NCBI RefSeq assembly: GCF_963169125.1
Contig: NC_084794.1
Location: 158,420,858 to 158,484,857, forward strand
Source of the DNA: Humulus lupulus
Taxonomy: Eukaryota; Streptophyta; Magnoliopsida; Rosales; Cannabaceae
Length of the DNA: 64,000 bases
Reading direction: 5' to 3'
Shown here: piece by piece, positions 10,447-21,885 of the stretch
Position numbering within the stretch: the first letter of the stretch is position 1
Layout of the letters: every line of letters starts with the position of its first letter
The notes under the pieces: generated by a model
Database searches by the model: none
What the model was told of the DNA's origin: nothing
The model's input: the letters and a program-made list of their open reading frames with translations, nothing else
Made by a program: the position numbers and the translations under genes

Positions 10447-13195
10447 TATTTTGTCCACTACATTACTAAAATTATTTAAATGTCACTACATGCAATAAAA
10501 AGAAAAAAATTATTCCAAACAAAAACAAAGTTTTCCTTCAATAAAATAAAGCTAAACTAAACGGACTATTCCCAATGCTTTTCTAAACTCATATCCACTC
10601 TCCATCTCCATCCTTGTCCAGTGGTCTCCATCTACAAGTTCCCTTGACTCCTCAAGAATCTGTAAAGAAGAACAAAAAAATATGATTAGTGGTCTCTAAA
10701 TCAAAGATTCAGAATGATACATAATAATCCATTATTCAAGCTTAAGCTATAGGCAAATCATATCAACCTTTTCGTGAATGTGGTCTTTCTTGTATATCAC
10801 AATATATAGAATCCCACATGTCACGTACATATTTAATGTCTTCATACTTTTTTCTCAGCTTGTCCTCCATGGTACCAAGAATATAATATATTGACATGTG
10901 ATTTGATCTCATTCAATCGACATATTTTTTATGTTCCTTTTTCCTTGCATCCATTGATGGCATAGGAGGAGGTCATCTTTCATTAAAATTGTGCTTAAGA
11001 TTTTTAGCCAGAGAAATGAACAAAGTTGAATTTATCCATCATCCTTCATCCTCTTCAATGAGTTTTACTCCTCTTATATGATAATCAATCTTTTTATGCT
11101 TGTAGGACATGTGATGGGAAAAGTATTGGGTGGTAACATTTTTCTTACTCAAAATAAATGATACAAGATTTATTATAATTTGAAAATAACTATCAATAAT
11201 TTTGGAAAGTAACATGATGCATGAATGCAACAATTAAAACACATAAACTTAGCATTTACTATTCCACGATAAAACTACTCGACAATTAAAGTGTCGCCTT
11301 AGGGTCGGTCAAGTTAATTTCAGACAGTCTATAAGAAAATCTTATCTTTATTATTTAAAACTCAAAATAGCTCATGTTTTATCTTTTAAAAATAAAGTAC
11401 CACTTGTTTGGTCAAGACACAATTATCCACTACAAAATCTTAAGTGTATCTTTGTGAGTGTAACCCATTATTTCGGAGTTTACAACATAACTTAGAGAGT
11501 GTCGCCTTAGGGTCAATCAAACCTAAAATAAATCACTCTTTCCTATCTTTGTAAGAAGTCAACCTTGATATTAATATGACCAAAAATCTTCCTTAAGGGG
11601 ATGGAAACAAAGTCGCTTCATGACCCTAATCATATTTCACGATGTTGCACTAATAATGGAGACCATAGGTCACATTGAGATGTCAACCTTCTCACACCCA
11701 CTATTTTAGAATGTACGTGTTTATTAAACTAATCAATTAATTACTAGTTCATTTACAACCATATGAATGTAATTAATTATAAAATCATACAATTATAAAA
11801 GATAATGTTTCTATAATTAAAGTGATGAAGAATAATTACCCATTACATTCATCAAACTTTACTAAAACACTTTTTAAATAAAGTTTGTTATCATAAAAGG
11901 CTTATATTAAACTATTGCCTTTATTTTGGTGTGATTTACCATGTTTTAACTAACTTAAGACTTAGTAGTTTACATGCGATTAGTTTCACCAAAATAATTC
12001 ACATAAACATATAGGACAATCCTAGATAATCATGTTTCTACAAAACAAGATGCATGATTAATTAAAACTGTGTGGGATTTCATGTATGACATGTAATGGA
12101 CTAATGCATGATCATGTTATCAATCAAACATCAATTAACATTTGTTTAAATAAATAAATAAATAATAAATGATGAACCGAGTAGCTATTGGGTATTCTAA
12201 ATTTACAACCTTGAAAAATAAATTTTAAAATAACAAAGTGGGCATCAGTTGATTACAAAACTCTAATATGCTTCTCCTTTTCTTAGGCCTATCTTCATAT
12301 TCTTTAGGAATCCATTAGGCCCATTAATTAATTAGAAGCTACTTTTGTAATTGATTTATTTAATTAAAACTAATTTTTTAATTAAATAACCCATTTTATA
12401 ATGTTTTTAATTTAGTTGAATTGAAATAATTAAAATAACTGAATTCAAATAATTATTTAAACTTAAATAAAATCTTAACCAACTAAAAGATATTTTATTT
12501 TTCTACTAAAATAAAATAAGATAATTAACTTTTCAAATTCAAATAATTTAAAAAATTAATTAAATAAAAGATAATAGGTAAAAATTAGGGATTTGTTGGT
12601 CACCCATTCTTGGTGCCCAAGTCTAGGGCCGGCAGAAAAGGTAGTGAGTCTGAGGGGCTCAGGTGGACTCAGCAATTGGCTGTCATGAGGCTCGGCAAGG
12701 GCAGGCACATGGGCGCGCAGGTGCTACAGGTGCAATGGCGCCTGGTGTAGGGGCGCACGGACAGTAGGCTCTAAGCCAGGGGCGCATACATCTGGAGCTT
12801 AGGGCCAAGGGGCACACACAACAGAGGATCGAGGCCAGGGGCTTGCACGTGCAAGGCAAGGCACTAGGGCGCATGCGGGGCTCAGGCCTCCAGTGTGGGG
12901 CTCGTGTTGGTGTCTCAGGTCCTTGTCTCTTTACTTGCCTTTTCTTATGACCAGAATTTTACAATAGTATTTCCAAAATAAAATTACAAAAATTCATATG
13001 CCCCATAAATGGCTGACACAAGATCTAAGAAAATATTAAAAAACAATTCATAACCCAATAGTACCATATAATCAACGATTCATCATTCAACAACACATTC
13101 ATAAAACAAAACCATCCATTCAATAAACATATCATCATACATGTAAAAAATGCTAGAAACCAACACAACATTTAATGTATACACATAAATAGACC
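10447..13195. other. AT-rich degraded repeat DNA
   Basis: No intact gene is visible. 11250-11720 carries repeated GTGTCGCCTTAGGGTC blocks that look like old LTR or retroelement leader sequence. 12600-12910 is a GC-rich island with recurring GGGGCGCA/AGGGGC motifs that makes chance ORFs. If the PBS relic near 13196 is real, much of this stretch could be the 5' interior of a minus-strand copia-like element. 10561-10960 is listed separately. Confidence 0.4.
10561..10960 (-). pseudogene. Degraded coding fragment, possibly copia gag
   Basis: On the minus strand two blocks read as protein. The first (about 10785-10900) is ILGTMEDKLRKKYEDIKYV followed by RDMWDSIYCDI, which fits the helix pattern of copia gag (UBN2-like: 'L.SM.D.L...YE....A..M'). 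The second (about 10561-10660) is ILEESRELVDGDHWTRM followed by EMESGYEFRKALGIV, directly preceded by a TTCTTTACAG acceptor-like site. The blocks are in different frames with stops between. Orientation agrees with the copia-like LTR at 13210. It could instead be fragments of a host gene; confidence is low. Confidence 0.35.
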
Positions 13196-14640
13196 CCTCT
13201 GGTACCGATTATTGGTATTAATTTGAATAAAATCATAGGCGCAACGGAAGAGGGTGGTGGTTTTAAAAAATTATTAATACCGAGCCAAGATCAATACATA
13301 TATTTATAAATTAAATCTACACACAAAAATAGAAAAAGACTACCTCGTGTAGCCTATCAAGAGTCATTGAGTCTTTTTGTATAATCAAACGATATTCCTA
13401 TCCAGCGAAGACTCACACCTTAGTCTTCCAAGTCGTTCCTCAAACACACAAGGATGTGTGTGGGCACGTGAGATACACTGGTTTGATTATTTAAGCTCTC
13501 TAAATGTTCTCAACACATCAGATCAATTTGGAGAAGAGAGAAGGTTGTAGAGAGTCTATAAATTTTCATGCATAGAAATTTGTATATCGATCAATCTAAC
13601 TAATACATCTGGTTCAACAACTAATTAAAAAGAATGATATCTTTTTAAACTTATAAAGATAATAAAATAATTTTATTTTCTTTTAATTTAATTAATTCAA
13701 AATTTATATGTTATATCTTTATTTTAATTATTATTTGAATCAAATTAAAACAATAGATAAATAAACAAATAATATTTGAAATTCAAAATTCACATCCCAG
13801 GGACACGTGACACTGTAAGTGGCGACATGCTTGAACCACTTATGTGTGTCTCTAATTTTTCTCATTTGTTTGTTTAATTAAATTTAAGAGAATATATTTA
13901 TTCTAAAAAAATAAATATTAGTTCATTTAAAATTAACTTTATCTTAATTTATCAGTTTGAATAATTATCTTATACTAATATAATATTTAACTCTCTTTAA
14001 TATTAATCCAAACACTTATTAATATTTATTTCAACTAATATAAAGTTTTTCAAATAAAAACTAATTAGTCAAATAATTAATTAAGTAATTGCACATAATC
14101 ATCACATAATATTCATTTAGCCCTAGAAAGTTAATTCATTTGCAATTTAGTCATTTTCTCGATCAATCTTGTTGGTGACATATTTACCATTGACAGTGTA
14201 GGACAGAGATGACTCGGGGACCATGGACCTATAATACTAAGCTCCAATAACTAGACCATTAATTAAACTCTTTAATTAAATAATCTTATTTATTAATTCC
14301 ATTATTACTCCACTATAAATATGGAATTGCACTCTTAGCAATTACAGAATTATATTTATAGAGTATTCTTTTGTAGTCCATTGATATAATCAATATATGT
14401 AGTTATGTCCTCCATTTATTGGTTCACTAATTAGAGTTGGTTAATAATTACTGTTTTACCCTTCTGATTACCTCTTGTTCCTTAAGTACCATTAATTCAC
14501 TAGAGAATAATTAATCTATAATCATATTATAGATTTGAGCTCAATAACTATCAAGTCTCTGAATTAACCCTTAAGGGAACTGTGGATGCCAAAATTCCAC
14601 ACAAATTAAAGACCCCAACTCATGTCCAAATCTCCTTGAT
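13196..14640 (-). repeat. Minus-strand LTR resembling the 16923-18818 LTR, with PBS relic
   Basis: At 13197-13207 CTCTGGTACCG looks like a mutated GCTCTGATACCA (minus-strand initiator-Met PBS). The LTR edge follows at ~13210 (TATTGGTATTAATTTG, compare TGTTGGTTTTTATTGATC at the end of the 16923-18818 LTR in reverse). Further matching blocks are ATGTTCTCAACACATCAGATC (~13507), GGACCATGGACCTATAATAC (~14219) and the stretch around 14480-14590. The outer end was not found, so the LTR is truncated or runs into the array at 14732. Confidence 0.6.
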
Positions 14641-14731
14641 GGTCACATGAGACCATGTTTCATCCAGGTCTTCGCCTCCATGAAAGGCCATCCTCTTACG
14701 TATCTCGGCCCCAAGGCCTTCACCCTCACAC

Positions 14732-15229
14732 CTACATGCGCCTTGCCCAAGGGCGCCTTGCAAGACCATGGTAGCGCCTACAGGTGCCTCACCCAAGGAC
14801 GCTTTGCAAGATTACCTCGTGGCTACAAGCACCTCACCCAAGATCGCCTCGCAAGACTGTTGCAGCCCTTACAGGTGCCTCACCCAAAGGTGCCTCGAGA
14901 GACCATGGTAGCGCTTACAAGCACCTCGCCCAAGGGCGCCAGGTGAGATCACCTCGCGCCTACGAATGCCTTGCCCAAGGGTGCCTCACGAGACCGTGGT
15001 AGCGCCTATAGGTGCCTCTCCCAAGGACGTCTCGTGAGATCACCTTGCACCTACGGACGTCTCGCAAGATCGTGATGCACTTAAAAGCGCCTCTCCCAAG
15101 GACACCTCGTGAGATCACCTCGCGCCTATGGATGCCTCGCCCAAGGGCACCTTGTGAGACCGTTATAGCGCCTATAGGTGCCTCGCCCAAGGACGCCTCA
15201 TGAGATCACCTCGCACCTACAGGTGATTC
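14732..15229. repeat. GC-rich 45-46 bp tandem array
   Basis: About eleven imperfect units, each of the form CGCCTACAGGTGCCTCGCCC followed by an AAGGNCGCCTCGNNAGA stretch. Units end alternately in CCATGGTAG and ATCACCTCG, giving a ~90 bp higher-order period. Base composition differs sharply from the AT-rich surroundings. Overlapping ORFs on both strands are repeat artefacts. Confidence 0.85.
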
Positions 15230-15626
15230 TTGTTAGCACCACACGAAACAAGCACACCTCACTTCATGATGCTTACACCGCTGATGAGGTCGTTGCTTGC
15301 CACATAAGCCTCGTTCCACCAGTGAAGCATCCTTCACTTGACATCCAGTCAAAATGACATTACCAATCTTATCAATATTTGGAAGGTACAAATGGCAAAG
15401 CCATACCAACCCAAAAAGAACAAAGGATAAAACCTAAGTATGGAGCACAACGTACGGACCAGACATCCATGCCACACAAGTAGTGGTAGTACAAGGATAG
15501 TATGTGGTCAAACCTCCACTACCACGCTTCTGACACCCATATTGGACAGGTAGTGGTGGTACGAAGTAGTACGAAGATTCGACATTACCTGTTGACATTT
15601 GATATGTACTGGACCCAACCACCACT
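15230..15626. other. Unassigned sequence left of LTR-A
   Basis: No gene is seen. It carries scattered AGTAGTGGTAGTAC/GTGGTGGTACG repeats and is the flank into which the plus-strand LTR-A copy starting at 15627 was inserted. Confidence 0.4.
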
Positions 15627-16922
15627 TGTAACGACCCAAACTTCCTAATAAGGTTTAGGACCTTGATTAGGAGGTCGGGAGGTCCATAATTGATTTATTG
15701 TGCCATTATATGATTATATGCATGTTTATGTTGATCATATTATTATATGATGATAAATGCATGCATATGAGTATATATTTTGTTATGAGGGCATTTTGGT
15801 AATTTGGCCCGTTGAGGGCGTAATTGTATAATTGTATGCATTTTGGCAAGCTATTGTTGAAACCACATTATAATGTGGATTTGTTCGAGCTGTTCGGCAT
15901 GAGACGATCTTAGAGTATAAGTTAGCGGTTTGGTCATAACAGGATTAAGTTCGGGGCTCGGGGTGAGTCCCGGGGTAATTTGGTGATTAGAACATTGCTG
16001 GGAGTTAAGGGGTAACGGGATATGAATTATTGGTATTCGAGAATATTGAGAATAACGGGAATTGGAGGGTGTTAATTATGGTTAAGGAGATAGGTGCGAA
16101 AGGAAGATTTTGCCCTTGGTGGTTGTTAAGGACTTTAATTAAACTTGAGGGCATTTAGATTTTTTTACCTTTAAGGATATATATCAATACTTAAAACTAG
16201 AAAGTTATAGAAGACTTAAGAAAACAGAGCACCTCCTCTTGCTTCAACCGACTGCTATTTCTTCTCCTTTTCTTCTTCAATTTTGAAGCTTCATTTGAGG
16301 AATTAAGCTTGGGAATCAAGTGTTGAGGATCTAGGGTATTATTCCATCATTGAAGAGGAGTTCATACCGAGCTTGAGGTAAGATTCTAACCATTAGAACT
16401 CTGGTTTTCTACTCTGTTTTATTAGTGAGTTCAGTTGAGATTTTGGGTTTGAAAGTTGAGCATTCAATGGGAGCTTTTTGGCGAAGCTTGGTTAGGTTAT
16501 GATGCTTAGGACTAGTATATATGGTATTTGGGTTCAATTGGGGATTTAAATGGTGTTTGGAAGCTTTTGAATCAGGTTAGAAATGGAGGATTCGAAGGAG
16601 GAAGAACCAAGGCCATGTCTGCCTGGTCCTAGTGCTATAACGCCCAGAAGGTAGCGCTACAACACTAGCCAGGGGCAAAATGCCCCTGGTTGTAGTGCTG
16701 GGGCGCTAGGGGGGTAGCGCTACAGCGCTACCCTGTTTTCTCAGATGCATATTTTGGGTGTTTTTAAGGGATTTTGGCTTGGGGTTTCAATCCTTAAGGC
16801 TCGGGATCGAATCTACTCACCATTTGGGTACAATTCGGGGTCCCAGGAGTGAGGTTTAGGTTAAGCCCCTTTTATGGATGTTTTCATTAATTGGATTCCA
16901 TGTTTGGTTATGACTAGGTGAC

Positions 16923-18818
16923 TGTTAGGAGTGTGTCCTAAAAGCATGTAAAGACTTTTTTTTTCTGTGAATAAATAAATACAATAGTTTATTATTATTG
17001 TCATATTTAGATTGTTAAATTATTGTTTGAATAATTTTGTAAATATCAGAAAAATTCCATATTCATTATTGAGGATGTGAACTTGTATTAGTACGAGAGA
17101 ATTAAGATCACATGAATGAATAAAAATAGTCAACAACAACAAATTAAAGTTATGAAATTCTTTAATTGGAGTTGTAAGTACGGTTTACTGAGTATCATAA
17201 TGATACAAATAATCTAGATTCGGATTATTGATGTGGAAAGACATCTCGGTAAAGGTGCTTTATATAATATGATTATATATGACAATGACCGATATGAATT
17301 AAAGTCTTTATCCAAAAACCATTTAATAATAAAGACTTGTAATTCATATCATAACTGATGATCATTTATAGATCAGCCTAAATCCTGAATGTTCATGAAC
17401 TCCTGTTCATGTTTATTAAATCTTTTGATTCATTCGTTAAGGTCTCTTCAAAGAATGAGGCTAATGACTTTTGTTTTGGAGATTTAATATCATGGATGGC
17501 TGGGAACATGTATCAACAATACGGAATCTAATCTTTCCTAACGAATCGTATATTAGTTCCATTAAGGGTTAATTCTGGAACTGAATGATTTTGAGCTCAA
17601 ATCTATAATTAGATTATAGATTAATTATTCACTAGTGAATTAATGGTACTTAAGGAATAAGAAGTAAATTAGAAAGGTTAAATGGTAATTTTTCCATTCT
17701 AATTTATGAACTAATTAATTAGAGGGTTGAACTATTGTAAGATGGTTATATCAATGGACGACTTAAGAAAAGATTTCTGTAAAAGTATATCTATAACATA
17801 AAGAGTGCAATTTTGAATTTATAGTGGAGTAATATCAGAATTAATAAATTAACTATTATAATTAAAGAGTTTAATTATTTAGTTTCAATTTATTGGAGCT
17901 TAATGTTATAGGTCCATGGTCTCCGAAATTGCTCAAACAAACACTGACAAAGGTAAATACAAAAAATGGACAAAAATGACTTATGTGATAAGTAAAATAT
18001 TTTTCTGTGTATCAAACATAATTATTAATTAATTATGTGTAATTAATTAATTATTTGATTTAACAAAAATATAATTAATTTTGAATTAATTTGTTTTTGG
18101 GATTTTTGGTATTTAAATAATAATAAAAATTGGGAAAAATCACATGCCATCATAGATATGTGGTACACATGTGGCACAGTGCACAGGCACTGTGCTACAT
18201 GCATAAGAGAGTGTACTCAGTCTCTTGATTCCACAATTTTAGTTATTTAAACATTAAATAAATAATGAGATATTTTAATATGATTAAAATATTATTATTT
18301 AAACAAAAATCCGATAACTGATCAGTTATTTTGAATTTGTTTAAAATAACAAATATTTTAATATATAGGATATATTAAATATAGGATATCAGTTTTTTCA
18401 CAGAACGTAATTTTTCAGGGATAGAAAAATATCTAGGAATCTCTCTCAGAGAAAGAGAACAATGACATAAACAAAAGCCATTGTTTTTCACAAAACCTAG
18501 GTCCAAAACTTTATCAGATCTCATGTGTTGAGAACATCTGATAAATAGTTTATTTCCTATTATTTGTATAGCGAGCCCACACTCGTTCTTTGTGTGCCTG
18601 AGAACATTTTGGAAGATCTTGGTGTGAGATCTCGAGGATTTAGCCATATGAAAAGATAGCAACAAGGAAGGACCTGAGGTAATTTTTCTATTCATGTCCT
18701 TGATTTAATATATATATGCATGTGAAGAAGTAGATCTAGAAATCTTATGGGATTAATCTAACAATTTGATTGTTGTTCCGCTGCGTATAATCTCTGATTT
18801 GATCAATAAAAACCAACA
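16923..18818 (+). mobile_element. Solo LTR, probably copia-type (1896 bp)
   Basis: It begins TGTTAGGAGTGTGTCCTAAA and ends AAAAACCAACA, with a perfect TSD GTGAC at 16918-16922 and 18819-18823. It has no coding capacity. It resembles the minus-strand LTR at 13210-14640 in several blocks (for example GGTCCATGGTCTCC near 17912). It is AT-rich throughout. The superfamily is inferred from LTR style and from the initiator-Met PBS relic beside its relative. Confidence 0.85.
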
Positions 18819-18869
18819 GTGACCGCTAAGGGATCAAAGGATCGATCGTTCTCAAGGGTCGTTCGTAAT

Positions 18870-19487
18870 TGTTTACCCAAAAAACGGTTACTAATGACGT
18901 GGCGATAATTTCTCACACGTGGTTGACACGTGGCGAAAGTACTGCTCGACTATCGACAATAAACACACTGCATCGTCAGGGTTAAATTTTTATACGACCA
19001 GGCTGGTCATATAATTTAAGTCATTTCCTTCTTAAGCTGTAATCTTATAATAACTGCGTTGAATATTTCTTCATTATTATCTTGATACACGATTATTAAG
19101 GAAAGATAGGACACGTTGGCTTGTGTAACCCTCCTTGAGCCTATAAATATGCATGAAATAGCTCAAGGAAGGGACTTTTGAACTTTTGATTCTGGAATCT
19201 TTGTGCTAAATATTGAGAGAAAAGAGAACTATAGTGAATTGTACATCGTCTGATTGTAATACATTCAAGGTTTGTGAAACTCAAAGAACCCTAGTTCTTT
19301 GATCACTGCTTTGAGATTCAATAATAACAATATCACTAAGTGGATGTAGGTCATTACCATTTTTTGGGCCCGAACCACTATAATTCCTTGGTGTTTTCTT
19401 TCTTTTCGTTAGATCATTTTTCTCATTCTTGCTTTATACTTTGTCGTACATTTGACTCCGTGTCGTTGGCCAAATCGAGGGTCAACA
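18870..19487 (+). repeat. Gypsy-1 5' LTR (618 bp)
   Basis: TGTTTACCC...GGTCAACA. TATA-like CTATAAATATGC at ~19141. An 11-bp inverted repeat with one mismatch and a 1-nt spacer at 18991-19013 (TATACGACCAG / CTGGTCATATA) lies about 130 bp upstream of the TATA. It is paired with 32387-33027. Confidence 0.95.
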
Positions 19488-19490
19488 TTC

Positions 19491-19508
19491 TGGTGCTTTC
19501 ATTGAGAG
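19491..19508 (+). other. Gypsy-1 primer-binding site
   Basis: TGGTGCTTTCATTGAGAG, three bases after the LTR. The same 18-mer occurs at the same place in Gypsy-2 and Gypsy-3, which supports it as the PBS. tRNA not assigned. Confidence 0.75.
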
Positions 19509-19522
19509 TTTGGGAAAGAACT

Positions 19523-21882
19523 ATGAAAGAATCTAATGGCGAAACATTCAAGAAGACTGAACAGGCTGCTGGCGCTGCCCCATCCCAACCTCCTCCCCCA
19601 AATGTGGTCGAAAATGAACCACATTTGGAGTTTGATGAGGAGGAACTAGATTCTGAAACGCTGAGGGCAACGTTAAGAGTGTTGCAAGATGAGTTGGCCA
19701 ATCTGAGGGCCAATCAGGAGAATGCTGCGGAGACGACGGCGCTGTAGGAAAGAGAAATAGAACTCCAGCGTCAGGAGCTAAGTGAGCGGCAGGCTGAGAT
19801 GGATCGTCGGCAGAGGGATGCCATGGCCGCCCTTGAAGCAACCATCCAACTGGCGAGGGGTCAAGCTATACCAGCTTCCCAGCCAGATCAGCCACCAAGC
19901 GCACCACCTCAAAGAGGTCCCAATCCAAGCCCTCCGCTCCAGCCAACAAGCCCTCAAAGGCCGGAGCAGCCACCTATGGCCCAGGATGATGTCCCACCTA
20001 GGGATCCTGTGCAGCAGCCTCCTTCCCAGGCTGGTCGAGGCAATGCCCAGTGCCCGAGGCAGAATAGGGCCAGGCAACCGCCCCGCAGCCCTAGACGCCT
20101 AGGGGATGACGAGCCGAATCTACCAAGCAGGGGACAGCGTCTCTCTGCCAATAGAAGGAACACAGAGTCAGGCTCTGCGGTCAGGGATCCCCCATGGCAT
20201 AACAATGCACGAGGACCCAACGACCAACGCAGGCCTCCCCCTGACGCTCGAGAGATGCCACCCGAGGAGGAAATAGCGTGAACAGCCGGCCACGCCATAG
20301 TCAGCCACAATTCAGAGATGGCCATGGCTATAATGAAGCTGATTCCGGCAGAGGGAACGCTGGGCGGAGAAATGAAGAAAGAGGTGGAGGCAGAAGTCCC
20401 CACCTAGAGAAAATAGGCCAGCAAGCCACAATGCTGGGGGGCAGCCCAGGCAGCCGAACGTCTTTAGCCGGCTAGGAGCTAGCGAGCAGAGACAAAGAGA
20501 AGACGATCTTAGGGACGTACTTAACGACCGTCATGAGAGGCACGATGAGTACGCTCCCCCAGCACCAGTGGCCCCAACAGTCCCGGAGGCAGTTCAGGCT
20601 CAGATTGATGCCCTGAACTAGGCAGTACAGCAACTGGTCGGGGGACGAACGTCCCATATCGAGTACGATAGGAGGAGGGGCACCCCCTTCGTACAAAGGA
20701 TTGCTGCAGCCGAAACCCCCAGTAAGTTGAAGATGCCTACATTGCCAAATTTTGACGGGTATGGAGACCCCGATCTCACGTTAATAAGTTCGAGATACAA
20801 ATGGACATACAAAAAAGTGACGGAAGATGCCCGCTACCAGATCTTCCCCGCGACACTATCTGTACCGCTCAGGAGTGGTTCTTCAAGTTCCCTCCTGCTA
20901 GTATAGTATCTTGGAAAATGTTCATGAAGGAATTCTACCGAAAGTTCTATGCGAATCGTGTACACCCCACAGAGGCCAACCAGCTGGTCGAGATATGACC
21001 AAAACAGGGAGAGCCCTTGAAAGAGTATGTCCAACACTTCATGCGAGCTGCAACTGGAGCCAAGACAGTGGGCGATGAAGGTAAGATTATGGCTCTAACT
21101 GCTGGAGTTAGGCGCGATTCACCCCTCTAGAGTAGCCTCAGAAAGCATGGGGTTAGAAGTACCCAAGAGTTCTTGGATCAGGCTGATCGATATATCAAGC
21201 TCAAAGATGCGATTGCCAACGAAGGGAAATCGCCAAACAAAGACAAGGGCCCAATGAACCCGCCAAAGCCGTCAATGGGTCAGAAAAACCCAATGGCAAT
21301 GGCAAAGGCAACGGGAATGGGAATGGTAGGAATGGTGGAAAGCGGGCGAACAATGAACCCTCGACTTCTGAGAGTAAGCGCCCCAAAGGCAATCGGTATG
21401 AGCCGAGATTCACCAACTACACTGCCCTTGTCAAAAGTCGAGCTGAAGTCTACCAGGCGACCAGTTCAAGCGTGCCTTATAAACGACCCGCACCTATAAG
21501 GAAAGATATCTCCAAGAAAGATACAACGAAGTTTTGTCATTTTCATAACGACTACGGGCACGACACCAACGAATTCAACCAGTTGAAGGATGAGATTGAG
21601 TTCTTGATAAGACAGGGACATTTAGGAAGATATGTGCAAGCCGCAGAAGGTTCTCAGCGAAAGGCTCAAGGTGGCAACGAGCAGGCACCTTCACGCCAAT
21701 GCTCGCCACCTTTACAACCAGCTCCTGTGGCAGGCACTTTACTCACCATCTGTGGAGGCCCACATCTTGCAGGAGACAGTGGGAAGGCAAGGGAACGATA
21801 CGCTCGAACCCTACGCCATGACCAGGACATCGAGATGATGAGTGTTGAAGATCGAGCACCAAAAAAGGCTCGTACAGAATAG
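19523..21882 (+). pseudogene. Gypsy-1 gag, decayed
   Basis: The ATG at 19523 opens MKESNGETFKKTE. Next come an acidic Leu-rich segment and a coiled coil (LRATLRVLQDELANLRANQE, then a Glu/Arg/Gln repeat), a long Pro/Arg/Gln-rich linker, and a capsid region (VSWKMFMKEFYRKFYANRVH at ~20912). A basic Asn/Gly-rich linker and the knuckle FCHFHNDYGHDTNEF follow at ~21535, where the last Cys of CxxHx4Hx4C is now Phe. Stops include TAG at 19745 and 21128 and TGA near 20996; shifts occur around 20280-20480 and 21240. It follows the Gypsy-3 gag closely. The product would form particles and bind RNA. Confidence 0.85.
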
Positions 21883-21885
21883 GAA

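Noticed and set aside
12683..12874. Cys/Pro/Ala-rich minus-strand ORF
   Set aside because: Low-complexity product of the GC-rich repeat island, with no protein family features.
14647..15203. ORFs of 60-100 codons on both strands in the GC-rich array
   Set aside because: They arise from the 45-46 bp repeat in different frames, show no domain, and both strands are equally open.
18375..18695. 106-codon minus-strand ORF in the 1.9 kb solo LTR
   Set aside because: It lies in a non-coding LTR, opposite to its orientation, with no domain features.
19340..19520. Extension of the Gypsy-1 gag reading frame into the 5' LTR
   Set aside because: The upstream part is LTR and PBS; gag starts at the ATG at 19523, as in the homologous position of Gypsy-3.
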